Of a stretch of DNA of 64,000 bases, positions 34,666 through 44,668 are shown one piece after another. The first letter of the stretch is position 1, and every line of letters starts with the position of its first letter. Below the pieces are notes generated by a model. It searched no databases, had not been told where the DNA came from, and saw only the letters and a list, made by a program, of their open reading frames with translations. The translations under genes were made by a program, and so were the position numbers. Origin of the DNA: Nocardioides marinus (lineage in GTDB: Bacteria; Actinomycetota; Actinomycetes; Propionibacteriales; Nocardioidaceae); the NCBI RefSeq assembly GCF_013408145.1, contig NZ_JACBZI010000001.1, forward strand, positions 1,178,001-1,242,000, given 5' to 3'.

Positions 34666-35655
34666 GTGAGCCGCCGAGACAATGCCCTGGCCGCCCTGGT
34701 GGCGACGCTGTGGGGACTGAACTTCCTGGCCATCGACCTCGGCATGGGCGAGGTGCCCCCGCTGGTGTTCCTTGCCCTGCGCTTCGTGGCGGTCGTGCTG
34801 CCGGCGGTGTTCCTGGTGCCGCGCCCGGCGGTGTCGTGGCGGGTGCTGGGCGCCGTGGGGCTGTTCATGTCGGTCGGGCAGTTCGGCTTCCTGTACGTCG
34901 CGATGGGTGTCGGTCTGCCGCCCGGCATCGCCGCCCTGGTGCTGCAGGCGCAGGTCGTGTTCACGATCGTGATCGCCGCGGGCGTCCTGCGCGAGCGCCC
35001 GACGGTGGCCCAGGGCGTCGGCGTGGGGCTGGGCGTGGTCGGGCTCGCCGTGGTCGCGCTGGGCCGTGGCGGGGACGTCCCCCTGCTCGGCCTGGGGCTG
35101 TGCCTGATGGGCGCGCTGTCGTGGGGGATCGGCAACGTCGTCTCGCGCGCGGCCAAGGTGCCCGGCGGGCTCTCGCTGACGGTGTGGTCGGGACTCGTCG
35201 TCCCGGTCCCGGTGCTCGCACTGGCCCTCGTGGTCGACGGGCCGTCGGCCGTGGTCGAGGGCCTGGCCGCCGTGGACGGCGCGGCGGTCCTGGCGACCCT
35301 CTACACCGCGGGCGTGGCCTCGCTGCTGGGCTACGGGATCTTCAACACCCTGCTGGCCCGCAACCCCTCGGCCGCGGTGGTCCCGTGGGTCCTGCTGGCG
35401 CCGGTCGTCGCGATGACCGCGGCCTGGCTGCTGCTCGGCGACCTGCCGACGGTCGGCGAGGCCGGTGGCGGGCTGCTGCTGGTGCTGGGCGTGCTGGTGG
35501 CGCTGCGTGCGCCCCGGCGGCGCCGCGCCTCAGCGCCCGCTCTCGGTGTAGGCCGAGCCCTCGCCGGCCAGGGTCGCGAGCGCGGCACGGACGCGCCGCG
35601 CGGTGAAGTCGGCGCAGAGCTCGTCGACCTCGTCGAGGGTGCAGAAGCGCGCTGA
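34666..35655 (+). CDS. EamA family (DMT superfamily) transporter
   Basis: A 329-residue ten-helix exporter with two EamA repeats (about residues 6-135 and 148-285). Family features are ALVATLWGLNFLAIDLGMGEVPPLVFLALRF, whose core is WGLNFLAIDLG near residue 16, GLPPGIAALVLQAQVVFT near residue 85, and VPWVLLAPVVAMTAAWLLLGDLP near residue 250. The GTG at 34666 lies 7 bases after CAGGCT. The frame runs on about 45 residues past the last helix in Arg/Gly-rich sequence and overlaps the convergent NUDIX gene by 126 bases; that tail may be poorly conserved. Probably regulated by the divergent LysR protein. Confidence 0.87.
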   Translation: MSRRDNALAALVATLWGLNFLAIDLGMGEVPPLVFLALRFVAVVLPAVFLVPRPAVSWRVLGAVGLFMSVGQFGFLYVAMGVGLPPGIAALVLQAQVVFTIVIAAGVLRERPTVAQGVGVGLGVVGLAVVALGRGGDVPLLGLGLCLMGALSWGIGNVVSRAAKVPGGLSLTVWSGLVVPVPVLALALVVDGPSAVVEGLAAVDGAAVLATLYTAGVASLLGYGIFNTLLARNPSAAVVPWVLLAPVVAMTAAWLLLGDLPTVGEAGGGLLLVLGVLVALRAPRRRRASAPALGVGRALAGQGRERGTDAPRGEVGAELVDLVEGAEAR

Positions 35656-36291
35656 GCGGATCTCGCGGGCCTGCTTGACCACCTGGTCGAGCAGGCCCGG
35701 GTCGTGGGCACCGCCGTCGAAGACCAGGCAGAGCGCGTCGTCCCAGCCGCCCCACGGCGGGAGCCAGTCGGTGAGCAGCAGGCGTCCCGCGGGCAGGGCC
35801 AGGGCCAGCTCCTCCTCGACCTCCCGGGCCACGGCCTCGTGCGGCGACTCGCCGACCTCCACGACACCGCCCGGGAGGTCCCAGTCGGTCTTGTAGGTCA
35901 GCTGGCACAGCAGCACCCGGTCGTCGGTGTCGCGCACCAGCATCTGGGAGATGGCGCGCTTGCGCGGCAGGAAGGAGTTGAGCAGCGCCCGGAAGGAGCC
36001 CGGCTCGTCGACGGGGCGGTCGGTCGCCAGCCGCGCGTAGACGATCCGGTCCATCGGCGTGCCGTCGACCGTGACGCCGCGCATCACCCCCTCGCGCAGC
36101 ATTCCCGCCCAGGTGGCGATCCGCTGGCCCTCGGTGTCGTCGGGGTCGACGTGCGCCTCGACCCTGGCGTGCGAGACCAGGGCTCGCGCCACCTCGCGAC
36201 GGACGTTGTCGATGGGCTCCCCGGGGGGCCACACCAGACGGGCCACCCCGTCGGCGACGGTGCTCTGCCTCGTCGTCGGCTGCTGGCTCAT
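35530..36291 (-). CDS. NUDIX hydrolase with N-terminal extension
   Basis: A 253-residue NUDIX pyrophosphohydrolase. The Nudix box runs from GGVVEVGE to REVEEEL near residues 142-162, with all catalytic glutamates of G-x5-E-x7-R-E-x2-E-E. The substrate is presumably a nucleoside diphosphate derivative. About 110 residues precede the domain and have no fold I recognise, ending in RALLNSFLPRKRAISQ. Start is the ATG at 36291. A 50-bp dispersed repeat lies just upstream (36314-36363). Its 3' end overlaps the EamA gene. Confidence 0.88.
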   Translation of the reverse strand: MSQQPTTRQSTVADGVARLVWPPGEPIDNVRREVARALVSHARVEAHVDPDDTEGQRIATWAGMLREGVMRGVTVDGTPMDRIVYARLATDRPVDEPGSFRALLNSFLPRKRAISQMLVRDTDDRVLLCQLTYKTDWDLPGGVVEVGESPHEAVAREVEEELALALPAGRLLLTDWLPPWGGWDDALCLVFDGGAHDPGLLDQVVKQAREIRSARFCTLDEVDELCADFTARRVRAALATLAGEGSAYTESGR

Positions 36292-36313
36292 GCGGCCACC
36301 CTAGAGGGCGGCC

Positions 36314-36363
36314 GGTGGTCTCGACGCCCGCTCGTCGCTGGCGCTCCTCGCTGCTCGACCACC
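36314..36363 (+). repeat. Dispersed 50-bp repeat, long form
   Basis: Begins GGTGGTC and ends GACCACC (7-bp terminal inverted repeats), with the interior built from CGCTCGTCGCTGGCG- and CTCCTCGCTGCTCG-type units. It is identical in form to the four tandem copies at 44407-44639. It lies between the NUDIX start and the glgB stop, one base before the latter, so it may also terminate glgB transcription. Confidence 0.9.
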
Positions 36364-36364
36364 G

Positions 36365-38605
36365 TCAGCGGGCCGCCCGGAACCACACGGTGCCGAGCGG
36401 CGGCAGGCTGACGTCGGCGTACGCCGGGTGGCCGTGGTGCTCGCCGTCGACCGCCGTCACGGAGCCGAAGTTGCCGACCCCGGAGCCGGTGTAGGTCTCG
36501 GCGTCGGTGTTGAGCACCTCCGCCCACTCACCGGCCGCCGGGAAGCCCACGCGCACCCCGTGGTGCGGCACCGCTGAGAAGTTGGAGACGCACACGAGGT
36601 CGGGGTGCCCGGGGGCACGGCGGACGAAGGAGAAGACGTTGCGGCCGGCGTCGTTGGCGTCGATCCAGGCGAAGCCGTCGGGGGAGTGGTCCTGCGCCCA
36701 CAGCGCCCCGGACTCGGCGTAGACGCGGTTGAGGTCGCGGACCAGCCGGTGCACCCCGGCGTGCTCGGGGTGCTCCAGCAGCCACCAGTCGAGCTCGCGG
36801 GACTCCGCCCACTCCGACTCCTGGCCCAGCTCCACGCCCATGAAGAGCAGCTGCTTGCCGGGGTGGCCCCACATGAAGGCGAGGTAGGCGCGCAGGTTGG
36901 CCAGCTGCTGCCACCGGTCACCGGGCATCTTGCGCAGCAGCGACCCCTTGCCGTGCACGACCTCGTCGTGGCTGATCGGGAGCACGAAGTTCTCCGACCA
37001 GGCGTAGACCAGCGAGAAGGTCATCTCCCCGTGGTGGTAGGCGCGGTGCACCGGCTCGTGGGCCATGTAGGTCAGCGAGTCGTGCATCCAGCCCATGTTC
37101 CACTTGAAGCCGAAGCCCAGGCCGTCGGCGTCGGTCGGCTTGGTGACGCCGGGCCAGGAGGTGGACTCCTCGGCGATGGTGACCACCCCGGGCACCCGTC
37201 GGTAGACGGTGGCGTTCATCTCCTGCAGGAACTGCACGGCCTCGAGGTTCTCCCGCCCGCCGTACTTGTTGGGCGACCACTCGCCCTCCTTGCGGGAGTA
37301 GTCGAGGTAGAGCATCGAGGCGACACCGTCCACGCGCAGGCCGTCGACGTGGAACTCCTCGCACCAGTACACGGCGTTGGCGAACAGGAAGTTGCGCACC
37401 TCGGGGCGACCGAAGTTGAAGATGTGGCTGCCCCACTCCTGGTGCCACCCGCGCTGGGGGTTGGGGTCCTCGTAGAGGGGGGTGCCGTCGAAGCGGGCCA
37501 GCGCCCACTCGTCGGTGGCGAAGTGGCCGGGCACCCAGTCCAGGATCACGCCGATGCCGGCCTGGTGGAGCCGGTCGACCAGCAGCCGGAAGCCGTCGGG
37601 GTCGCCGAAGCGGCTGTCGGGCGCGAAGTACGACGTGACGTGGTAGCCCCACGAGCCGCCGAAGGGGTGCTGCATCACCGGCATCAGCTCGACGTGGGTG
37701 AAGCCGAGGTCCTGCACGTAGGCCACCAGGTCGGTGGCCAGCTGGTCCCACGACCAGGTGCTGCCGTCGTAGTGGCGCCGCCACGAGGCCAGGTGCACCT
37801 CGTAGACGCTCATCGGGGCGCTGACCGGCGCGGTGTCGGCGCGTGCGGACATCCACGCGTCGTCGCCCCAGGTGTAGTCGGACTCGAAGACCTTCGACGC
37901 GGTGCTGGCCGGCGGCTCGGCCCAGCGCGCCAGCGGGTCGGCCTTCTCGCGCCAGTGGCCGTCCTGGCCCAGGATCGCGAACTTGTACGCCGTCCCCGAC
38001 CCGACGCCGGGCACGAACAGCTCCCACACCCCGGACGTGCCCAGCTGTCGCATGGGGTGCTCGCGGCCGTCCCAGCCGTTGGCGTCGCACTTCAGGCGCA
38101 CGCCGCGCGCCGAGGGCGCCCACACCGCGAACGAGGTGCCCTCGATGGCGCGCCCGTCGGCCCCCTCGTAGTGGCGCACGTGGGCACCCAGGGCGGTCCA
38201 CAGCTGCTCGTGCCGGCCCTCGTTGACCAGGTGGAGGTCCACCTCGCCCAGCGTGGGCAGGAAGCGGAAGGGGTCCTCGAGCAGCAGCGGGTCGCCGTCG
38301 TAGGCGACCGAGAGTCGGTAGTCGGGCACCTCCGCGACCGGGAGCACCCCGACCCAGACGCCCTCGTGCTCGTGGGTCAGCGGCACCTCACCGAACTCGC
38401 CGACGACGGCGACCCGGGCGGCCAGCGGCTTCAGCGCCCGGACGGTGACGGCCCCCTCGTGCACGTGCGGGCCGAGCACCGCGTGCGGGTGCCCGTGCTC
38501 GCCGCGGACGAGCTGGTCGAGCTCCTCGCGGGGGACCGGTCGGGGGCTCGTGCCGGTGCCGGTAGCGGCCCGGGTGGGAGGCTCGGTGGGGGCTGGGGGG
38601 GTCAT
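36365..38605 (-). CDS. glgB: 1,4-alpha-glucan branching enzyme GlgB
   Basis: GH13 enzyme that introduces alpha-1,6 branches into alpha-1,4-glucan. The 746-residue protein has an N-terminal carbohydrate-binding domain, a CBM48 (about 125-225), the catalytic barrel and a C-terminal beta domain. Catalytic residues: nucleophile Asp in GLRVDGVASMLY, acid/base Glu in TIAEESTSWPGV, transition-state Asp in PISHDEVVHGKGS. Last gene of the minus-strand operon glgE-treS-mak-glgB; its ATG overlaps the maltokinase stop by 4 bases. With GlgE it makes branched alpha-glucan from maltose 1-phosphate. Confidence 0.97.
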   Translation of the reverse strand: MTPPAPTEPPTRAATGTGTSPRPVPREELDQLVRGEHGHPHAVLGPHVHEGAVTVRALKPLAARVAVVGEFGEVPLTHEHEGVWVGVLPVAEVPDYRLSVAYDGDPLLLEDPFRFLPTLGEVDLHLVNEGRHEQLWTALGAHVRHYEGADGRAIEGTSFAVWAPSARGVRLKCDANGWDGREHPMRQLGTSGVWELFVPGVGSGTAYKFAILGQDGHWREKADPLARWAEPPASTASKVFESDYTWGDDAWMSARADTAPVSAPMSVYEVHLASWRRHYDGSTWSWDQLATDLVAYVQDLGFTHVELMPVMQHPFGGSWGYHVTSYFAPDSRFGDPDGFRLLVDRLHQAGIGVILDWVPGHFATDEWALARFDGTPLYEDPNPQRGWHQEWGSHIFNFGRPEVRNFLFANAVYWCEEFHVDGLRVDGVASMLYLDYSRKEGEWSPNKYGGRENLEAVQFLQEMNATVYRRVPGVVTIAEESTSWPGVTKPTDADGLGFGFKWNMGWMHDSLTYMAHEPVHRAYHHGEMTFSLVYAWSENFVLPISHDEVVHGKGSLLRKMPGDRWQQLANLRAYLAFMWGHPGKQLLFMGVELGQESEWAESRELDWWLLEHPEHAGVHRLVRDLNRVYAESGALWAQDHSPDGFAWIDANDAGRNVFSFVRRAPGHPDLVCVSNFSAVPHHGVRVGFPAAGEWAEVLNTDAETYTGSGVGNFGSVTAVDGEHHGHPAYADVSLPPLGTVWFRAAR

Positions 38606-40103
38606 GACGCTCCGATCTCGGCCACGGCCTGGAGGGGGATCTCCACCCAGGTCGGCCGGTTGCGAGTCTCGTAGACGGTCTCGTAGACGGCCTTGTCGGC
38701 GACGTAGGCCTCCAGCAGCGTGCGCTGCTCGGGGGTGACCTCGCCGCCGGCGTACGCGACGAGGAAGTGGTTCTTGGCGCGGTTGGCCCACTCCTGGGCC
38801 TTGGCGGCGCGCGCGTCCGCACCGTCGGGGTCGTCCTCGGCCCAGGTGCGCTCCACGACCCGCGGGGCGTAGTCGAAGGAGCGCAGCATGCCGGCGACGT
38901 CGCGCCAGGGGCAGTCGGGCAGCAGCCGCTCGGCCAACGGCTTGGCCGGCTCTCCCTCGAAGTCGACGATCTTCCAGCCCAGCGAGGTGCGCAGGGTCTG
39001 CCCGAGGTGCAGGTCGCCGTGGATGCGGTGCACGCCCACGTGACCGAGGGCCGCGACCCGGTCGAAGAGCCGCTCGAGCGACTCGCGGTGCGGCTCCAGC
39101 GCCGGGGCGGCGGCCAGGGCGGCCGGCAGCCGGTCTCCCATCCGCTCGGCGACCTCCCGGGCGGGGACCTCGTCCTCGCCGAAGTGCTCCACGAGCAGGT
39201 CGTGCACCGCCCGGAGGGTCAGGCCGAGCCGGGTGGCCTCCCCGGCGAAGTCGCCGCCCGCGGCCGAGGCGTGCAGCTCGGGGTCGGAGAAGAGGTTGCG
39301 CACGCTGGACAGCGCGAGGTCCCAGCCGTCGGAGGCCGTGCGCAGGAACTGCTGCAGCATCGCCAGCTGGACGACCTCGCCGGACTCGGGGTCGTGGGGG
39401 TCGACGGAGTCGGGGTCGACCCAGTCCACCCAGCCGTAGAGGTGCGCGACGTCGGGGGACTCCGCGCGGCTGAGCACCTCGTGGACCTGCACGTCGGGGT
39501 TGACCCCCGCCGTCACCTTGCGGAAGACCTTGAGCAGGGCGTCCTCCCCGAAGGCCACCGAGGAGTTCGACTGCTCGCCGGAGAACAGCGTCGAGTGCGC
39601 GGCGAGGTCGAGGTCGTGGCCGGGCAGCCGGTGGAAGGCCAGCGAGCTCTCGTGGTCCACCAGGTTGCCGCCGGGCCGGCCCGCGGCGGTGTCGAAGGCC
39701 TGCTGCCAGCGGGCCATCGCCTCCCGGTCGTGCAGGGCGTCGTAGGCGTGCACCCAGCCCAGGCCGGGCTCCTCCCACCAGCCCACGAAGGCGTGGTCGA
39801 GGCGGGACTCGGCCTCGGTGTAGAGGGCCAGCGGCACCTGGTAGCGCTCGACCTCGTCGCTGGCCCCGGCGGGCACGTCGGAGTAGGTCAGCTCGACCAG
39901 GTGCAGCACCACGCGCGGCTCGGGGACCGACCCCGCGGGCACCTCGCCGAGCCGGCGTACGCCGGTGACGGTGAACGGGCGGCCCTTCCCGGCGAACCAG
40001 CGGGTCCGCACCAGGTAGTCGGCCAGGACGCGGTGGTCGAGGTGGTCGGTCCGCAGCGTCAGCGGGGCCCGGGGGGTCCCGCCTCGGGGGGTGTCGGAGG
40101 AGG

Positions 40104-40107
<4 letters not shown>
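38602..40107 (-). CDS. mak: Maltokinase (Pep2/Mak)
   Basis: ATP-dependent kinase forming maltose 1-phosphate from maltose, the donor for GlgE. The 501-residue protein has an N-terminal cap domain ([20 protein letters not shown] region) and an aminoglycoside-phosphotransferase-like kinase fold: catalytic loop [15 protein letters not shown] near residue 375 and Mg2+-binding [12 protein letters not shown] near residue 395. GTG start; it overlaps the treS stop by 4 bases (GTGA). In mycobacteria TreS and Pep2 form a complex, and the gene coupling here fits co-assembly. Confidence 0.94.
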
Positions 40108-41839
<1,732 letters not shown>

Positions 41840-41843
<4 letters not shown>

Positions 41844-43828
41844 GCGCCCCTCCGCACCGTCAGCACGTGGGCCGGCTCGTGGTGGGGGTCCAGGCGCACG
41901 TAGTTGTGCTGGCCCCACGACCAGTCCTGGTGGGTGATCTCGTCGTGGACCACGAAGCGCTCGCCCCAGTCCATGCCCAGCGACGGCAGGTCGAGGTGGA
42001 CGGTCGTCTCGCGGGTGGCGTGCGGGTCGAGGTTGATGACCACCACGACGGTGTCGCTGTCGGGGTCGCCCACGACGGCCTGCTTGGCGAAGACCAGGAC
42101 GTTCTCGTCGTCGCTGTGGTGGATCGTGAGGTTGCGCAGCAGCTGCAGGGAGCGGTGCTCGCGGCGCAGCTCGTTGAGCCGGGTGAGGTACGGCGTGAGC
42201 GTGCGGCCCTCGGCCTCGGCGGCGTCCCAGTCGCGGATGCGGATCTGGTACTTCTCGGAGTCGAGGTACTCCTCGGACCCGGGCTTGACCGCCACGTGCT
42301 CGAACAGCTCGTAGCCGGCGTACACACCCCAGCTCGGGGAGCTGGTCGCCGCGAGGGCGGCCCGGACCTTGAACGCGGCCGGCCCGCCGTACTGCAGGTA
42401 GGCGTGGAGGATGTCGGGGGTGTTGACGAAGAAGTTCGGCCGCATCAGGTGGTCGGACTCGCTGGAGAGCTCGCGGAGGTACTCCTCGATCTCCCACTTC
42501 GCGGTGCGCCAGGTGAAGTAGGTGTAGCTCTGGTGGAAGCCGACCGCGCCCAGGCCGTGCATCATCGCCGGGCGCGTGAACGCCTCGGAGAGGAACAGGA
42601 CGTCGGGGTCGGTGCGGCGGACCTCCTTGAGCAGCCACTCCCAGAACGCCACCGGCTTGGTGTGCGGGTTGTCCACGCGGAAGATCCGCACCCCGTGGGA
42701 CATCCACAGCTTCACCACGCGCAGCACCTCGCGGCAGATGCCGCTGGGGTCGTTGTCGAAGTTGAGCGGGTAGATGTCCTGGTACTTCTTGGGCGGGTTC
42801 TCGGCGTAGGCGATCGAGCCGTCGGCACGGGTGGTGAAGAACTGCGGGTGGGTGGTGACCCACGGGTGGTCGGGCGCGGCCTGCAGGGCCAGGTCGAGCG
42901 CGACCTCGAGGCCCAGCTCCCCGGCGCGGGCGACGAAGGCGTCGAAGTCGGCCATCGTGCCGAGGTCGGGGTGGATCGCGTCGTGCCCGCCGTCCTTGGA
43001 CCCGATCGCCCACGGCGAGCCGGTGTCGTCCGGGCCGGGGGTGAGGGTGTTGTTGGGGCCCTTGCGGTTGACCTCGCCGATCGGGTGGATCGGCGGCAGG
43101 TAGATCACGTCGAAGCCGGCGGCGGCAACGGCGTCGAGCCGCTTCGCCGCGGTGCGGAAGGTGCCGGAGCGGACCTTCCCGGTCGTCGGGTCCTTGGTGG
43201 CCCCCTCGCTGCGCGGGAAGAACTCGTACCAGCTGCCGAACAACGCGCGCTCGCGGTCGGCGTACGCCGGGTAGGGCCCCTCGACGGTGACCAGCTCGCG
43301 CAACGGGTGCTCGAGCAGCACCTGCGTCAGCTCCGGGTCGCGCAGGGCCGCGAGCCGGGCGGCGGCGGGGCGCTCGGTGTCCTGGGCGGCCAGGACCGCG
43401 CCCTCGAGCACCTGCCGAGCCTTGGTGTCGGCGGGCTCGAGGGTGGCGGCGACGCGCTCGAAGAGCAGCCGCCCCTCCAGGAACATCAGCTCCACGTCGA
43501 CCCCGGCGGGGATCTTGATGCCCGCGTCGTGCTGCCAGGTGGCCAGCGGGTCGGACCACGCCTGCACCTCGAAGCTCCAGGCACCCTCGAGGTCGGGGGT
43601 CACCCACGCCTCGTGCAGGTCCGGCACGTCGGGGTGCTTGACCATCCGCACCGGCGCACGACGCGTGCCCGAGGGGTCGGTCAGCACCACCTCGGCCGCG
43701 AGCTTGTCGTGGCCCTCCCGGAAGACCGTCGCGGAGACCCTGAAGGGCTCGCCGACGGTCGCCTTCGCGGGCTGCCGACCGAGGTCCACCAGTGGCATCA
43801 CGTTCATGACGGGGATGCGTCCGACCAT
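41840..43828 (-). CDS. glgE: Alpha-1,4-glucan:maltose-1-phosphate maltosyltransferase GlgE
   Basis: GH13 maltosyltransferase that elongates alpha-glucan from maltose 1-phosphate. The 662-residue protein has an N-terminal beta-sandwich and helical insert, then the barrel with [16 protein letters not shown], nucleophile Asp in [18 protein letters not shown] near residue 382, and acid/base Glu in [14 protein letters not shown] near residue 410. First gene of the four-gene operon. The ATG at 43828 was preferred; an ATG 21 bases further in (43807) is possible, and neither has a clear Shine-Dalgarno. The open frame further upstream runs through repeats and is rejected. Confidence 0.95.
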
Positions 43829-43890
43829 GCCCACTAGCCAAGCGGCTGGGCACCCGTCACGCAAACACCCACCCGGTGGCGCAGCTCCGA

Positions 43891-43930
43891 TGGTCGAGCA
43901 GCGAGCGCCAGCGAGCGGGCGTCGAGACCA
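43891..43930 (-). repeat. Dispersed repeat, short form, copy upstream of glgE
   Basis: TGGTCGAGCAGCGAGC... through ...CGTCGAGACCA: the same family as 36314-36363 in inverse orientation, missing 6 interior bases. It lies in the glgE upstream region. Confidence 0.85.
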
Positions 43931-43941
43931 CGGTGAGACCG

Positions 43942-43985
43942 GGTGGTCGAGCAGCGAGCGCCAGCGAGCGGGTGTCGAGACCACC
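43942..43985 (-). repeat. Dispersed repeat, short form, abutting the GIY-YIG stop codon
   Basis: A 44-base copy with intact GGTGGTC and GACCACC ends. Its final base is directly next to the stop codon of the GIY-YIG gene at 43986. Together with the copy at 43891 it forms a pair of the same orientation. Confidence 0.88.
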
Positions 43986-44276
43986 TCAGGTCGGAGGCAG
44001 GTCGCGCCCCCGTGCCAATCCAGGCAGGTCGTCCCAGCGGCCGTCGATCAGGGCCTGCCGCTTGGCGCGCCCCCACCGCTGGACCTGCTTCTCGAAAGCG
44101 AACGCCTCGTCGATCCGCTCGAACTCACCCGCCCACGCCAGGCGGACCGGTCGTCGGCTCTGTGTGTACGTGGCGCCCTCGCCGCGCTGGTGTTGGCTGA
44201 CGCGCAGGTCCAGGTGGGTCGTGCTGCCGACGTAGTAGCTGCCGTCGGCGCACTCGAGGATGTAGGTCCAGGCCAT
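43986..44276 (-). CDS. GIY-YIG nuclease domain protein (UPF0213 type)
   Basis: A 96-residue stand-alone GIY-YIG domain. The GIY and YIG elements appear as TYILECADGSYYVGST at residues 4-19; the catalytic-helix Arg lies in LDLRVSQHQRG near residue 25, and the metal-binding Glu in AFEKQVQRWGRAKRQALI near residue 63. These small proteins are common and their biological role is not established. The gene is bracketed on both sides by copies of the dispersed repeat, one touching its stop codon. Start ATG at 44276 with no clear Shine-Dalgarno; extended frames through the repeats are rejected. Confidence 0.9.
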   Translation of the reverse strand: MAWTYILECADGSYYVGSTTHLDLRVSQHQRGEGATYTQSRRPVRLAWAGEFERIDEAFAFEKQVQRWGRAKRQALIDGRWDDLPGLARGRDLPPT

Positions 44277-44354
44277 GGAGGGGACCTGCCCGCCCAGGCG
44301 GGCGCCAACCGCGACAGGCCCGCAGCCTGTGGACAACGGGTCGCGCTGACGGGC

Positions 44355-44395
44355 GGTCGAGCAGCGAGCGCCAGCGAGCGGGTGTCGAGACCACC
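44355..44395 (-). repeat. Dispersed repeat, short form, inverse to the adjacent array
   Basis: GGTCGAGCAGCGAGC... to ...GTCGAGACCACC, 41 bases, lacking the first three bases of the full end. It is inverted relative to the four-copy array that starts 11 bases later. The 78 bases between the GIY-YIG start and this copy hold no feature I recognise. Confidence 0.85.
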
Positions 44396-44406
44396 GGTTG
44401 CGCGTG

Positions 44407-44639
44407 GGTGGTCTCGACGCCCGCTCGTCGCTGGCGCTCCTCGCTGCTCGACCACCTGTGGTGCGTGGGTGGTCTCGACGCCCGCTCGTCGCTGGCGCTC
44501 CTCGCTGCTCGACCACCTGTGGTGCGTGGGTGGTCTCGACGCCCGCTCGTCGCTGGCGCTCCTCGCTGCTCGACCACCTGTGGTGCGTGGGTGGTCTCGA
44601 CGCCCGCTCGTCGCTGGCGCTCCTCGCTGCTCGACCACC
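44407..44639 (+). repeat. Tandem array of four 50-bp repeats, 61-bp period
   Basis: Four copies at 44407-44456, 44468-44517, 44529-44578 and 44590-44639. Each starts GGTGGTCTCGAC and ends GCTCGACCACC, and the three 11-base spacers have the same sequence (TGTGGTGCGTG). A partial inverse fragment (CGATCGAGCAGCGAGGA) follows near 44644. The 392-bp region 44277-44668 contains only these repeats. Open frames across it are repeat translations, not genes. Confidence 0.92.
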
Positions 44640-44668
44640 GAAGCGATCGAGCAGCGAGGATGGGGTGG

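Noticed and set aside
44407..44639. CRISPR array
   Set aside because: Units are 50 bp with identical 11-base spacers and no cas genes nearby; spacers of a CRISPR array would be unique and about 30 bases long.
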